Positions 43,254 through 53,001 of a stretch of 64,000 nt of DNA are shown here, piece after piece. The DNA is from Bacteroidales bacterium (GTDB lineage: Bacteria; Bacteroidota; Bacteroidia; Bacteroidales; UBA3663). The notes beneath the pieces were generated by a model. That model ran no database searches and was not told the origin of the DNA. It worked only from the letters and a program-made list of their open reading frames with translations. How positions within the stretch are numbered: position 1 is the stretch's first letter; each line of letters opens with the position of its first letter. The stretch spans positions 1 through 64,000 of the forward strand of contig JAFZBE010000061.1 in NCBI GenBank assembly GCA_017561935.1. The letters run 5' to 3'. A program made the translations under genes and the position numbers.

Positions 43254-45119
43254 ATGGAAATCGAACAGCAATTATCTGCCGCCATCAAGGCCGCAGTCAA
43301 GTCTCTTTATGATATCGAACTTGCCGACAAGCAGGTTCAATTGAGCCCCACCCGCAAGGAGTTCGAAGGGCATCTCACCCTCATGGTTTTCCCATTCATG
43401 AAGCAGACACCAGTCCGCAATCCCGAGCAGCTCGGTCAGGCCATCGGCCAATGGTTGGTCGAAAACGAGCCCCTCGTAGCCAAATATAACGTCATCAAGG
43501 GTTTCCTCAACCTCAGCATCAACGCAGGTTCGTGGGTCGAGAAGCTGCTGGGCATCTACAACAAGGAAAACTACGGCATCCAGCCCGTCGGAGAAAATGC
43601 TCCACTCGTGATGATCGAATATTCTTCGCCCAACACCAACAAGCCCCTCCATCTCGGCCATCTGCGCAACATCCTGCTTGGCTGGTCGCTCTCGAAGATT
43701 ATGGCAGCTTGCGGCAACAAGGTGGTAAAAACCAATATCGTCAACGACCGCGGAATCCACATCTGCAAGTCGATGCTTGCTTGGCAGAAGTGGTTCGATG
43801 GCGCCACACCCGAAAGTACGGGCAAGAAGGGTGACCATCTGATCGGTGATTGCTATGTGGCTTTTGACAAGCATTACAAGGCAGAGCTTAAGGATTTGCT
43901 GGAGCATGATCCCGAAATACAAGGAATCCACGTCTTCAAGGACCAACTCCCCGACGGCACCCTGCCTGAAGATGTGGAGAAGACAGCTGAAGCTCGCAAG
44001 GGTGTGGCAGAAATGAAATCCACGTTGATGAAGGAGGCACGTGAGATGCTCCGCAAATGGGAGGCCGGCGACCCCGAGGTACGCGCACTTTGGGTCAAGA
44101 TGAACGAATGGGTCTATGCCGGTTTCGACGAGACCTATCGCATGATGGGCGTTGGTTTCGACAAGATCTACTACGAATCGAACACCTACCTTGAGGGCAA
44201 GGAGCTTGTGCTCGAAGGTCTCGATAAGGGGCTCTTCTTCCGCAAAGCGGATGGCTCGGTATGGGCCGACTTCACATCCGAAGGGCTCGACCAAAAGCTC
44301 CTCCTCCGCAAAGACGGCACCTCGGTCTATATGACACAGGACATCGGCACGGCCAAGCTCCGTTATCAGGACTTCCCCATCGACAAGATGATCTATGTGG
44401 TGGGCAACGAGCAGAACTACCACTTCCAGGTGCTTTCGCTCCTCCTCGACCGCCTCGGCTTCAAGTGGGGCAAAGATCTTGTACACTTCTCCTACGGCAT
44501 GGTCGAGCTGCCCAACGGCAAGATGAAGAGCCGCGAAGGCACCGTCGTAGATGCCGACGACCTGATGGCCGCCATGATTGACGATGCGCGAGAGGCCAGC
44601 TCCGAACGTCTCGACAACATGAGCGACGAGGAGAAGGAGAACGTCTATCGCATCATCGGGCTGGGAGCACTCAAATATTTTCTCCTCAAGGTTAATCCCG
44701 TCAACAACATGGTATTCAATCCCGCCGAGTCGATTGACTTCAACGGCAATACCGGCCCCTTCATCCAATATACTCACGCCCGCATCAAGTCGGTACTCCG
44801 CAAGGCTACTGCCGAAGAAATCTCCGCCGATGGTCTCGAAGGTGTCGAGATTTCCGAAAAGGAGCAGACTCTCGTCCAGAAGTTGCTCGACTTCGAGCAG
44901 GTCGTCAAGCGTGCCGGCACTGACTACTCCCCCGCGCTCATTGCCAACTACACCTACGACCTCGCCAAGGAGTACAACCAGTTCTATCACGACACTTCCA
45001 TTCTCAAGGAGGAAGATGCCAAGAAGCGTCAGTTCCGCCTCGTCCTCAGCACCTGCGTGGCCCGCGTTATAAAGACGGCCATGGACCTCCTCGGTATCGA
45101 GGTACCCGAGCGAATGTAG
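43254..45119 (+). CDS. argS: Arginyl-tRNA synthetase
   Basis: Class Ia aminoacyl-tRNA synthetase charging tRNA-Arg. The N-terminal Add1 domain is followed by the HIGH-type motif HLGH (133-136) in NTNKPLHLGHLRN. The KMSK-type motif reads KMKS (423-426) in GKMKSREGTV, which is usual for ArgS. The C-terminal DALR anticodon-binding domain begins near residue 500 and ends LLGIEVPERM, the family end. Length (621 aa) is slightly above the usual. It has its own promoter and converges on the MG2-domain gene, 99 nt apart. Confidence 0.97.
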   Translation: MEIEQQLSAAIKAAVKSLYDIELADKQVQLSPTRKEFEGHLTLMVFPFMKQTPVRNPEQLGQAIGQWLVENEPLVAKYNVIKGFLNLSINAGSWVEKLLGIYNKENYGIQPVGENAPLVMIEYSSPNTNKPLHLGHLRNILLGWSLSKIMAACGNKVVKTNIVNDRGIHICKSMLAWQKWFDGATPESTGKKGDHLIGDCYVAFDKHYKAELKDLLEHDPEIQGIHVFKDQLPDGTLPEDVEKTAEARKGVAEMKSTLMKEAREMLRKWEAGDPEVRALWVKMNEWVYAGFDETYRMMGVGFDKIYYESNTYLEGKELVLEGLDKGLFFRKADGSVWADFTSEGLDQKLLLRKDGTSVYMTQDIGTAKLRYQDFPIDKMIYVVGNEQNYHFQVLSLLLDRLGFKWGKDLVHFSYGMVELPNGKMKSREGTVVDADDLMAAMIDDAREASSERLDNMSDEEKENVYRIIGLGALKYFLLKVNPVNNMVFNPAESIDFNGNTGPFIQYTHARIKSVLRKATAEEISADGLEGVEISEKEQTLVQKLLDFEQVVKRAGTDYSPALIANYTYDLAKEYNQFYHDTSILKEEDAKKRQFRLVLSTCVARVIKTAMDLLGIEVPERM

Positions 45120-45218
45120 TTTATTTTCCCCCTTTCATCAATTTGTCTTGTCATTTCCTGAATCAATACTTCTGGATAATGCTTACATGACAATGCTTGA
45201 CCTATCCCAAAAATAGTT

Positions 45219-46988
45219 TCATTTTTCGATGCGATAAATAATTGAAACGGGTTCTCCGTGGCGAGTGATGCCTTCGGCACGGAGAGTGTAGGTGGTGTGG
45301 TAGTCGGTGGGGATGGGAAGCTCGAGGGTGACCTGTCCGGAACGCCCAGTATAGACTGCGGGATTCCAATAGCGAGTAGGCACGGGCTTAGGGACGACAC
45401 GAAGGTTGGGGAAGGTCAAGGGCTTGGTGTAGCCGAGGGGCTTCTGTAGCTTTACATAAGGGTTAGAGTTCGCTTCCCGAATGAGTTCTAGCTCATTCTT
45501 CAAATCGAGGCGAACTATGGGAGAATCGGGATAATCGGTTTTGCCCAACGATGTTGCCCTGTCGGGATTGATAAAATCTACTGCATAGATTACTTCGACA
45601 GGGAATTTAAGGGCAGTCTGCGGCTTGAAGTTACCGTCGTTGTCCTTTTCGATGGGAAATTCCTTGTTGCGAACGACAAATCGGACTGGGGAAGGTTCGA
45701 AGCCTTCCTCCTTATACATGGCGACATCGCCATCGAAATAGATTCCGTCGAACTTAAGGACTATCTCCTTGAGGTTGTGGAATTTGTAATCTGACAGATT
45801 TGCGGTGTACCGCGACTCGTTGCTAAGACGTGTGTAAATGTCGTCGAGATCCTTAGCATCGAGAATTTCCTTGAGTTTATTGTCTAGCTTGACACTGTCC
45901 TTCTTATAGTCGATTGTTGATACGTCGGATGAAGTGGGAAGAGAGCTATCCTCGCGATATCGGTTCAGATAGTAATGCTTGGCATCTGAAGGCAGATGGT
46001 GCAGTTTCTTGGGCAAGGTATAATCGGCTATCTGGATGTCGGAAATCATCCCACCATTGGATCTAAATCCCACGAAGGCGAACATGGTGTTGTCGGTAAA
46101 GGAAATATTGTCGTGGAAGCTGAAATTACCATGATTGTCAGCATAGGTGGTGTAGATAGCAGGTTTATTCATATCTATCATCACGATGGTGTTGACCTGC
46201 TTGCTGGAGACATTCCTCACCAGGCCTGCGATTCCCTGCCTACGTTCGTAATGGATGACGGGACGATAGTACTGCGAGTCGGGCAAGAGGGTTTCGAGCG
46301 TGAAAAGGTCGGGGATGGCAGTTAGCCTCCGAGCAAGAGTAACGGTGGTGTCAGTGGGAGTTAGGCAATCGTCGGTGAGAGAGATGGAGAGCCATGTAGA
46401 GTCGGGAGCGCTGAAGGTGACGCGCATCAAGGTGTCGCCATGATGATAGTAATAGGGGCGACCAGGGTCGGCGGTCAAGACAGGGGCATCGGGCTTGAAT
46501 CCTTCAAAGAGCGCGCGAGCCGTATAGCCCTTCTTGGCATCGGAGGGTGTAATGACATGGATGATCTTCTTGAAGAGAAAGTCCTCTGCTCCACTTAAAT
46601 TATAATAGGTGAAAGCGGCGAGGGTATAATCTCCGCTCTTCAACTCCTGAGGAATAACAAGCTGACCGACGAAACGACCTTCGCGTTCGAGGAGCTTGAC
46701 GCATTGACGAAGTGAATCCACGCCATCGATCAACTCGACATAAACATAGCGGCTGCCATGAGAGAAGGGCATGAATGTCTCACCATCGACCACCCATGCG
46801 CGCATCCAGATGGTATCGCCCGGCTGATAGAGTTCGCGGTCGGTCATGACGTGTACCTTCTCCTGCGGGAATATGCTGCGCTGGAAGGCGAGGCGTTCGT
46901 TGAGCTGGTCGGCAATGGTGTCGGCAAGCCCCTGCCCCACAGCCAGACTGAGGAGAATGGTTACGCAAAGGATGAGTAGCGAGCGCAT
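45219..46988 (-). CDS. Secreted macroglobulin (MG2)-domain protein
   Basis: 589-aa exported protein. Signal peptide of about 22 residues. VMTDRELYQPGDTIWMRAWV with nearby ELIDGVD is an MG2-type domain as in alpha-2-macroglobulins and the large TonB-associated proteins of Bacteroidota. The chain ends with another beta domain (VTLELPIPTDYHTTYTLRAEG). No thioester motif or TonB plug is present, so it is shorter than many relatives. The ATG at 46988 was chosen: the frame is open further upstream, but that part is repeat DNA and the signal peptide begins here. Function is unknown. Confidence 0.8.
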   Translation of the reverse strand: MRSLLILCVTILLSLAVGQGLADTIADQLNERLAFQRSIFPQEKVHVMTDRELYQPGDTIWMRAWVVDGETFMPFSHGSRYVYVELIDGVDSLRQCVKLLEREGRFVGQLVIPQELKSGDYTLAAFTYYNLSGAEDFLFKKIIHVITPSDAKKGYTARALFEGFKPDAPVLTADPGRPYYYHHGDTLMRVTFSAPDSTWLSISLTDDCLTPTDTTVTLARRLTAIPDLFTLETLLPDSQYYRPVIHYERRQGIAGLVRNVSSKQVNTIVMIDMNKPAIYTTYADNHGNFSFHDNISFTDNTMFAFVGFRSNGGMISDIQIADYTLPKKLHHLPSDAKHYYLNRYREDSSLPTSSDVSTIDYKKDSVKLDNKLKEILDAKDLDDIYTRLSNESRYTANLSDYKFHNLKEIVLKFDGIYFDGDVAMYKEEGFEPSPVRFVVRNKEFPIEKDNDGNFKPQTALKFPVEVIYAVDFINPDRATSLGKTDYPDSPIVRLDLKNELELIREANSNPYVKLQKPLGYTKPLTFPNLRVVPKPVPTRYWNPAVYTGRSGQVTLELPIPTDYHTTYTLRAEGITRHGEPVSIIYRIEK

Positions 46989-46989
46989 G

Positions 46990-47016
46990 AGGGTTAAAGG
47001 TGAAGGGTTAAGGGTG
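46990..47016. repeat. Single copy of the G-rich repeat upstream of the MG2 gene
   Basis: GGGTTAAAGGTGAAGGGTTA is a near-copy of the 21-bp unit at 603-725. Read on the minus strand in the frame of the MG2 gene it gives NPSPLTL. It separates the MG2 start from the PFL-family stop. Confidence 0.8.
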
Positions 47017-47022
47017 TAGAGC

Positions 47023-48390
47023 TTAGTTCTTGAAGCTGTGGATGGGCGCAGGGATGCGTCCGCCTCGGTTGACAAAGACGTCACACGCAAACTTGTTGAC
47101 AGGCATGATGGGCGCATAGCCAAGAAGGCCGCCAAACTCGACCACTTCACCCACACCCTTCCCGATGACGGGAATTACGCGCACGGCAGTGGTCTTCTGA
47201 TTGACCATGCCGATGGCGGCCTCGTCGGCAATGATGCCAGCTATGGTTGTGGCTGGCGTATCGCCTGGGATGGCAATCATATCAAGACCTACAGAGCATA
47301 CGCAGGTCATTGCTTCGAGCTTCTCGATGGTGAGGGCACCGGCGTTGACTGCATCAATCATACCCTGGTCTTCGCTGACGGGGATGAATGCGCCGGAAAG
47401 GCCACCTACGTATGAACTGGCCATGACACCACCTTTCTTGACCTGGTCGTTGAGCAGGGCGAGTGCAGCGGTAGTGCCTGGTGCGCCTGTGCGTTCCAAT
47501 CCGATGGCCTGCAGGATGTCGGCTACCGAGTCGCCGATGGCGGGTGTTGGTGCCAAAGAGAGGTCGATGATGCCGAAAGGCACACCGAGGCGACGTGAGG
47601 CTTCCTGGGCGACGAGTTGTCCGACACGAGTAATCTTGAATGCGGTCTTCTTGATGGTTTCACAGAGCACTTCGAAGTTAGTTCCTTCAGGAAGGTTTTC
47701 GAGCACAAATTTCACCACGCCAGGGCCGGATACGCCGACGTTGATGATGGCTTCGGCTTCGGACACACCGTGGAAGGCACCAGCCATGAAGGGATTGTCG
47801 TCGGGGGCATTGCAAAAGACAACTAGCTTAGCGCATCCCAAAGAGTCGGACTCCTTGGTAGCTTCGGCAGTCTCCTTCACCACGTCGCCCATAAGTCGGA
47901 CAGCATCCATGTTGATACCAGTCTTGGTGGAAGCGACGTTGACACTGGAGCAGACAAGTTCGGTGCGCTTTAACGCTTCGGGGATGGAGCGGATGAGGAG
48001 TTCGTCGGCACGAGTCATGCCTTTCTGGACGGTTGCAGAATAACCGCCGATGAAGTTTACTCCGACGTCATGCGCGGCTCGGTCGAGCGTCTTGGCTATC
48101 TTGACGAAGTCGTGCGTGGTCTTGCAGCAGGAGGCTCCGACGATGGCTGCAGGAGTAATGGAGATGCGTTTGTTGACGATGGGAATGCCGTATTCGCGCG
48201 AGATGGCTTCACCTGTGCGTACCAGGTTGGAGGCATAGCGCAGGATCTTGTCGTAAATGTTCTGGCAGGTCTGAAGAACAGATTCGGTGGAGCAGTCGAG
48301 CAATGAGATGCCCATGGTGATGGTGCGGACATCGAGATGCTCCTGGTCAATCATTTTGTTGGTCTCAAGGACCTCATGGACGTTGATCAT
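47023..48390 (-). CDS. PFL/DUF711-family protein (UPF0210)
   Basis: 455-aa cytoplasmic protein of the DUF711 family, structurally related to pyruvate formate-lyase-type barrels but without an established reaction. Repeated Gly/Ala-rich segments ([52 protein letters not shown]) are typical. The ATG at 48390 was chosen because [20 protein letters not shown] is the usual family N terminus. It lies 11 nt after an ACT-domain gene; the two almost always occur as a pair. Confidence 0.9.
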   Translation of the reverse strand: MINVHEVLETNKMIDQEHLDVRTITMGISLLDCSTESVLQTCQNIYDKILRYASNLVRTGEAISREYGIPIVNKRISITPAAIVGASCCKTTHDFVKIAKTLDRAAHDVGVNFIGGYSATVQKGMTRADELLIRSIPEALKRTELVCSSVNVASTKTGINMDAVRLMGDVVKETAEATKESDSLGCAKLVVFCNAPDDNPFMAGAFHGVSEAEAIINVGVSGPGVVKFVLENLPEGTNFEVLCETIKKTAFKITRVGQLVAQEASRRLGVPFGIIDLSLAPTPAIGDSVADILQAIGLERTGAPGTTAALALLNDQVKKGGVMASSYVGGLSGAFIPVSEDQGMIDAVNAGALTIEKLEAMTCVCSVGLDMIAIPGDTPATTIAGIIADEAAIGMVNQKTTAVRVIPVIGKGVGEVVEFGGLLGYAPIMPVNKFACDVFVNRGGRIPAPIHSFKN

Positions 48391-48401
48391 AGGAAGGCAG
48401 C

Positions 48402-48674
48402 TTAAATGCGGTGCATTTGGTTGAAGATCTCCTCTTTCTGGCACTTGATTTCGACGCCCTTCGATTCGCCCACGGCGGTGAGGCCATCGCGGAGTTCACT
48501 GAAGGGGACGTTGCAGTTGTTGATATCAACAATCATCATCATGGTGAAGAAACCTTGAAGGATGGATTGGTTGATGTCGAGAATGTTGACGTTGTTCTCG
48601 GCAAGATAGGTACAAACGGCGGCGATGATACCTACGGTATCTTTGCCTACTACTGTGATGACTGTGCGGTTCAT
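48402..48674 (-). CDS. ACT-domain protein (UPF0237)
   Basis: 90-aa protein made of a single ACT domain ([20 protein letters not shown], then [16 protein letters not shown]). ACT domains bind amino acids or other small effectors, so it may regulate the DUF711 protein encoded immediately downstream. The ligand is not known. Confidence 0.9.
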   Translation of the reverse strand: MNRTVITVVGKDTVGIIAAVCTYLAENNVNILDINQSILQGFFTMMMIVDINNCNVPFSELRDGLTAVGESKGVEIKCQKEEIFNQMHRI

Positions 48675-48700
48675 AGTGGGGTGATGTTATTGGGACACAT

Positions 48701-50077
48701 TTAGTCGCGGCGGAAGATGTCGCGGGTATAGACCTTGGAGGCTACGTCGTCGAGGGAGATGTCGTAGCGGTTGGCGATGATGGCGTGGGCCTGCTGCTTG
48801 AAGGCCTGGAGGTCGTTGATGACCTTGCTGCCGAAGAAAGTGCTGCCATCGGGCAGAGCGGGCTCGTAGATGATCACCTCTGCACCTTTGGCCTTGATGC
48901 GCTTCATGATCCCCTGAATGGCCGACTGGCGGAAGTTGTCGGAGTTGGACTTCATCGTCAGACGATAGACACCGATGACGCAGGCCTTCGGGTCGTTGAC
49001 GCCATACTGGTTGTTGCTGCTGTAGTCATACCACCCAGCCATCTTGAGCACAGCGTCGGCTATGAAATCCTTGCGGGTACGGTTGCTTTGCACGATGGCA
49101 GTCATCATTTCCTGGGGCACATCCTGATAGTTGGCCAGCAGCTGCTTGGTGTCCTTCGGTAGGCAGTAACCACCATAGCCGAACGACGGGTTGTTGTAGT
49201 GGGTACCGATACGCGGATCAAGTCCGACACCATTGATGATGGATGCAGTATCGAGGCCCTTGACCTCGGCGTAGGTGTCGAGTTCGTTGAAGTAACTGAC
49301 GCGCAGGGCGAGATAGGTGTTGGAGAAGAGCTTGACTGCCTCGGCTTCCTTCATGCCCATGAAGAGCGTGGGGATGTCCTCCTTCAAAGCACCTTCGACA
49401 AGGAGGTCGGCGAAAGTGTGGGCATACTCCTCGGCCTTTGGGTTGCCAATGGCTGTGATAGCAGCATTTTCTTCGGTGAAGTTCTTCTCGTCGATGTTGA
49501 TGATCTTTGGGAAGCCGACAATGATGCGCGAGGGATAGAGGTTGTCATAGAGCGCCTTCGATTCACGGAGGAACTCGGGCGAGAACAGGAGGTTGAACTT
49601 CTTGCCCTTCAGCTCGGGCTTGTAGAGGAACTGCAGAGCGTACTTGACATAGAGGGAACGCGAGTAACCTACGGGTATCGTACTCTTGATCACCATCACG
49701 GCGTCGGGATTATTGGCGATGACGAGATCGATAACTTCCTCGACATGCGAAGTGTCGAAGTAGTTCTTGACAGGATCGTAGTTGGTGGGTGCTGCAATGA
49801 CGACATAGTCGGCCTGTCGGTAGGCAGCGGGCCCATCGAGGGTGGCGGTGAGGTCTCCGCCCTTGCCTTGTTGACGAAGGGCAGGAAAGACTTCGGTAAG
49901 ATAGCGCTCGATGTACTCGTCCTGGATGGGACTGATGCCGTGGTTAATCTTGTCCACCTTTTCGGGGACAACATCGACGGCTATTACCTTGTGATGCTGG
50001 GCAAGAAGGGTGACTATGGATAGGCCAACGTAGCCTGTGCCGGCGACGGCGATGGTTATTTCTGAGAATGGATGCAT
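48701..50077 (-). CDS. ugd: UDP-glucose 6-dehydrogenase-family nucleotide-sugar dehydrogenase
   Basis: 458-aa cytoplasmic enzyme oxidising a UDP-sugar to a UDP-uronic acid with two [18 protein letters not shown] is the Rossmann loop; [12 protein letters not shown] and [14 protein letters not shown] are family motifs; the catalytic cysteine lies in [11 protein letters not shown]. The enzyme could be a UDP-Glc or UDP-ManNAc/GlcNAc dehydrogenase; the FSPEFLRE form favours the UDP-Glc branch. It supplies capsule or LPS precursors. Confidence 0.9.
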   Translation of the reverse strand: MHPFSEITIAVAGTGYVGLSIVTLLAQHHKVIAVDVVPEKVDKINHGISPIQDEYIERYLTEVFPALRQQGKGGDLTATLDGPAAYRQADYVVIAAPTNYDPVKNYFDTSHVEEVIDLVIANNPDAVMVIKSTIPVGYSRSLYVKYALQFLYKPELKGKKFNLLFSPEFLRESKALYDNLYPSRIIVGFPKIINIDEKNFTEENAAITAIGNPKAEEYAHTFADLLVEGALKEDIPTLFMGMKEAEAVKLFSNTYLALRVSYFNELDTYAEVKGLDTASIINGVGLDPRIGTHYNNPSFGYGGYCLPKDTKQLLANYQDVPQEMMTAIVQSNRTRKDFIADAVLKMAGWYDYSSNNQYGVNDPKACVIGVYRLTMKSNSDNFRQSAIQGIMKRIKAKGAEVIIYEPALPDGSTFFGSKVINDLQAFKQQAHAIIANRYDISLDDVASKVYTRDIFRRD

Positions 50078-50133
50078 TGTTGATGGTTATGATGGGCGGC
50101 CAAGAACAGCCGCGACTTGGACATGGGGCTAAC

Positions 50134-51165
50134 CTAATGGGTGAGCTGATAGAAGAGCTCCTGAAGGAGGTCGGGATCGGGGGTGGAGGCGGGACGGCCA
50201 CCTTTGCTGCGAGCGTCGAACTCTCGGAGGATGGAAATGTTTCGCATCACAGCGCGGGCGTTGTAGTGACGCATGCCATCGACGACGCTCTTGGCTTGTG
50301 GATAGCTGCAGCCCACCTCCTTCATGATTCCGTTTATGTTGCGATCCTGGGAATAGTAGGCAAGCATCATGTTCTGAAAGAAGCTGAAGAGCGTAGAGAT
50401 GACCATGGGCACAGGGCCTGCCTTGGGATTACGCGCGAAATAGAGACGAATCATTTCAGTACGCTGAGCATCTTTGCGCGCGAGAGCTTCGACGAGCTCG
50501 AAGACATTGAACTCGCGGGAGATACCGACATGGTCGGCGACATCCTGAGCAGTAATGTTGGTTCGGCCCTGCAAGGAGAGTCGGAGCTTATCAACTTCGT
50601 GAGTGAGACGGCTGAAATCGGCTCCGATGAAATTTTGGAGCATGTCGATAGCCTTAGGTTCAGCAGTGACACCCAAAGACTCGAGGAAGCCAGGGAGGAC
50701 ACGAGGCAGCTCGTAATCACGCACCTTGTCACTCTGATAAACTTCGCCAGTCTTTTTGCAAAATTTGACCAATTCAGAGGCACCGGTAATAGTTGCCGTC
50801 TTGTAGGTGATCACAAGGATGGTACTTGGACTGGGCTGCTTCAGATAGAGGCATAGGTCGTCGAGCTTGTTGGAACGCTTGTCGAGGGCCTGAGCTTCAC
50901 GAAGAAGGACGAGCTGTTTTTCAGCCACCATGGGGAATCGACGGCAAGATGAGATGACATCGCCCATCGTGAACTCGCCCGCTCCTGCAAAAAACTGAAC
51001 AAGATCGAAGTCTTTCTCGTCTTCGGTAAGAACCGTATCGAGCAAAAGGGTCGTGAGCTGATCGATGAAGAATGCTTCTTCGCCGTGCAGGAGATAGACC
51101 GGAGCGAACTGACGTTGTTCGATTTGGGTCTTGATGCGCTGAAAATCGTCAGATTTCTTTGCCAT
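50134..51165 (-). CDS. holA: DNA polymerase III subunit delta
   Basis: 343-aa clamp-loader subunit that opens the sliding clamp. VYLLHGEEAFFIDQLTTLLL at the N terminus is the defining delta segment, followed by an AAA-type domain with CRRFPMVAEKQLVLLREAQALD and the C-terminal helical collar (GCSYPQAKSVVDGMRHYNARAVMRNI). Length is normal. It is divergent from the HSDR_N gene at 51209, an arrangement that recurs in Bacteroidota. Confidence 0.93.
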   Translation of the reverse strand: MAKKSDDFQRIKTQIEQRQFAPVYLLHGEEAFFIDQLTTLLLDTVLTEDEKDFDLVQFFAGAGEFTMGDVISSCRRFPMVAEKQLVLLREAQALDKRSNKLDDLCLYLKQPSPSTILVITYKTATITGASELVKFCKKTGEVYQSDKVRDYELPRVLPGFLESLGVTAEPKAIDMLQNFIGADFSRLTHEVDKLRLSLQGRTNITAQDVADHVGISREFNVFELVEALARKDAQRTEMIRLYFARNPKAGPVPMVISTLFSFFQNMMLAYYSQDRNINGIMKEVGCSYPQAKSVVDGMRHYNARAVMRNISILREFDARSKGGRPASTPDPDLLQELFYQLTH

Positions 51166-51180
51166 GTCAAATATTTTTTG

Positions 51181-51188
51181 TATCTTTG
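51181..51188 (+). promoter_or_regulatory. -7 box for the HSDR_N gene
   Basis: TATCTTTG, 20 nt before the ATG at 51209. Confidence 0.65.
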
Positions 51189-51208
51189 CGGCGATAATTA
51201 GCTAAAAA

Positions 51209-51673
51209 ATGGATAAACTGAATCTTCCTACCTTCGATGTACGCACACGACAAAACCCCAAGAACTCTCAGCAGGAAATCTGGGACACACAGCGTCGCCG
51301 TTGGGTAAAACTCACTCCTGAAGAGTGGGTGCGCCAGCATTTTGTTCATTTCCTGATAGAGGTGCTGGGCTATCCATCGGGAAGGATTGGCAACGAGGTG
51401 TGTATCCGTGTGGGACAATTGGAACGGAGATGCGACAGCGTGGTGTTCGGCGATGAAGGCGAGGCGCTGATGATTGTGGAATACAAGGCCACAAGCGTAC
51501 GACTCACGCAGGATGTGTTCGACCAAGTGAGTCGCTACAACATCGCTCTGCAGGTGGATTGGTTGGTGGTCAGCAATGGGCTTCAGCATTATTGCTGTCA
51601 TCTGCTGCGTGAAGCAGGTCGCTGGGAATTCCTTCCAGAGATTCCAAGCTATCCGGTGTTGACCCAGCAATGA
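51209..51673 (+). CDS. HSDR_N-type nuclease-fold protein
   Basis: 154-aa protein resembling the N-terminal domain of type I restriction HsdR subunits (HSDR_N_2). The PD-(D/E)xK nuclease core is visible: the Asp in RRCDSVVFG (about residue 76), then IVEYKA with Glu and Lys (about 90-93). There is no helicase and no HsdM/HsdS nearby, so it is not a restriction system; standalone forms next to holA are common in this phylum and of unknown role. Its last 104 nt overlap the 3' end of ftsE on the other strand. Confidence 0.85.
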   Translation: MDKLNLPTFDVRTRQNPKNSQQEIWDTQRRRWVKLTPEEWVRQHFVHFLIEVLGYPSGRIGNEVCIRVGQLERRCDSVVFGDEGEALMIVEYKATSVRLTQDVFDQVSRYNIALQVDWLVVSNGLQHYCCHLLREAGRWEFLPEIPSYPVLTQQ

Positions 51674-52370
51674 CATCTTCGATGGTGTCGGGTTCATCGG
51701 TGCCACCTACCTCGACGAGCTGGTTGTCGGTGAGATGGATGACTCGGCCTGGGAAGTCGTTGAGGAAAGCCAGATTATGAGTTGACATGATGACCGTGGA
51801 ATGCTGCTCCTTGCATATCTTGTAGAGGAGGCTCACGATACGTTGTCCTGTCTCAAAGTCGAGGTTACCCGTGGGTTCATCGGCGAGGATAAGACGAGGA
51901 CTGTTGAGAAGGGCTCTTGCGATGACTATACGTTGCTGCTCACCACCTGATAGGGTGTTGGGCATACGTTTTTCACAACCTACCATATCGACAAGGTCGA
52001 GCACCTCGGTGATGCGCTGACGACGTTCGGCTATGTTTTTCCAGCCAGTGGCTCGAAGAACGAAGTCGAGGTTGGCCTCGACGCTTCGGTCGGTGAGAAG
52101 TTGGAAGTCCTGGAAGATGATGCCGACCTTTCGGCGGAGATAGGGTATCTGGCTGGACTTGAGGGCGAGGAGGTTATACTCATCGAAAATCTTTGCCTCC
52201 TCCCCTTCCAGGATGTCAAGGTCCTTGTACATCGTCTTCAAGAGCGATGATTTGCCGGCACCTACCTTGCCGATGAGATAGACGAACTCGCCCTCTCCGA
52301 CAGAGAGGTCCATGTTGCGAACCAGGACGTTGTCGCCTCGGGCGATGGTGACATTCTTGTAGAGGATCAT
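51570..52370 (-). CDS. ftsE: Cell-division ABC transporter ATP-binding protein FtsE
   Basis: ATPase partner of FtsX, which controls peptidoglycan hydrolases at the septum. Walker [13 protein letters not shown], the Q-loop IIFQDFQLL, signature LSGGEQQRI and Walker [13 protein letters not shown] are all present. At 266 aa it is about 40 residues longer than usual; the extra C-terminal tail ([14 protein letters not shown] and on) is the part overlapping the HSDR_N gene. ftsX is not in the window. It follows hisIE by 10 nt. Confidence 0.93.
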   Translation of the reverse strand: MILYKNVTIARGDNVLVRNMDLSVGEGEFVYLIGKVGAGKSSLLKTMYKDLDILEGEEAKIFDEYNLLALKSSQIPYLRRKVGIIFQDFQLLTDRSVEANLDFVLRATGWKNIAERRQRITEVLDLVDMVGCEKRMPNTLSGGEQQRIVIARALLNSPRLILADEPTGNLDFETGQRIVSLLYKICKEQHSTVIMSTHNLAFLNDFPGRVIHLTDNQLVEVGGTDEPDTIEDVIAGSTPDSLESLEGIPSDLLHAADDSNNAEAHC

Positions 52371-52380
52371 GGGTGGGATG

Positions 52381-52995
52381 TTAATGTTTGCGCCAAGTGG
52401 GGTTGTGGCGGGTTGCTAGCTCGGCGGCGAGATCTTCGATACGGAGTCCCTTACTGGTGAGGAGAACGATAAGATGGTAGAGCATGTCGGAACCTTCATA
52501 AATCATGCGCTCGTTGGTGCCGTTGGTGGCCTCGATGACGAGTTCGAGCGCCTCCTCTCCTACTTTCTGTGCCATGCGGTTAAGTCCGTCCTTAAAGAGG
52601 CTTGTGGTGTATGAACCCTCGGGCATCTCTTCGTGGCGCTTGTTGATGAAGTCCTGCAACTCGGTGAGGAAGAGCAAAGGATTGCGTTCGTTGGTTTCAT
52701 TCCAGCAGGTGTCGGCGCCAGTGTGGCAAACGGGACCTGCGGGATTGACCTTGATGAGCAGGGTATCGTTATCGCAGTCGTTGAGAATCTGAACAACCTT
52801 GAGCACATTGCCCGATGTCTCGCCTTTAGTCCAAAGACAGTTGCGTGTGCGGCTCCAGAAGGTCACGAGGCCGGTCTCAACGGTCTTGTTGTAGGCTTCG
52901 CGGTTCATGAAGCCAAGCATGAGCACTTTGCTCGTAACTGCGTCCTGGATGATGGCAGGGACGAGGCCCTGGAGTTTGTCGAAATCGATTTGCAT
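52381..52995 (-). CDS. hisIE: Bifunctional phosphoribosyl-AMP cyclohydrolase / phosphoribosyl-ATP diphosphatase
   Basis: 204-aa histidine-biosynthesis enzyme catalysing the second and third steps. The N-terminal HisI half has [18 protein letters not shown] and [10 protein letters not shown] with the zinc cysteines; the C-terminal HisE half (from about residue 110) has [13 protein letters not shown] and [10 protein letters not shown]. Length and domain order are as usual. It is 6 nt downstream of hisF. Confidence 0.96.
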   Translation of the reverse strand: MQIDFDKLQGLVPAIIQDAVTSKVLMLGFMNREAYNKTVETGLVTFWSRTRNCLWTKGETSGNVLKVVQILNDCDNDTLLIKVNPAGPVCHTGADTCWNETNERNPLLFLTELQDFINKRHEEMPEGSYTTSLFKDGLNRMAQKVGEEALELVIEATNGTNERMIYEGSDMLYHLIVLLTSKGLRIEDLAAELATRHNPTWRKH

Positions 52996-53001
52996 TTTGT
53001 A

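Noticed and set aside
43272..44990. A 572-codon open frame on the minus strand
   Set aside because: It lies wholly antisense to argS, whose motifs are intact. Its protein shows no recognisable domain and reflects codon bias of the real gene.
46989..47156. N-terminal extension of the MG2-domain protein
   Set aside because: The frame is open, but the extension covers the end of the DUF711 gene and a G-rich repeat, and a signal peptide begins only at the ATG at 46988.
47201..48043. A 280-codon open frame on the plus strand
   Set aside because: Antisense to the DUF711 gene, which has clear family features; no promoter or domain for the antisense frame.
49199..50023. A 274-codon open frame on the plus strand
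   Set aside because: Antisense to the UDP-sugar dehydrogenase gene; low-complexity Val/Asp/Gly-rich translation with no domain.
51209..51673. Remnant of a type I restriction system
   Set aside because: No HsdM, HsdS or HsdR helicase is nearby. The frame is intact with its own promoter and fits the standalone HSDR_N proteins seen next to holA.
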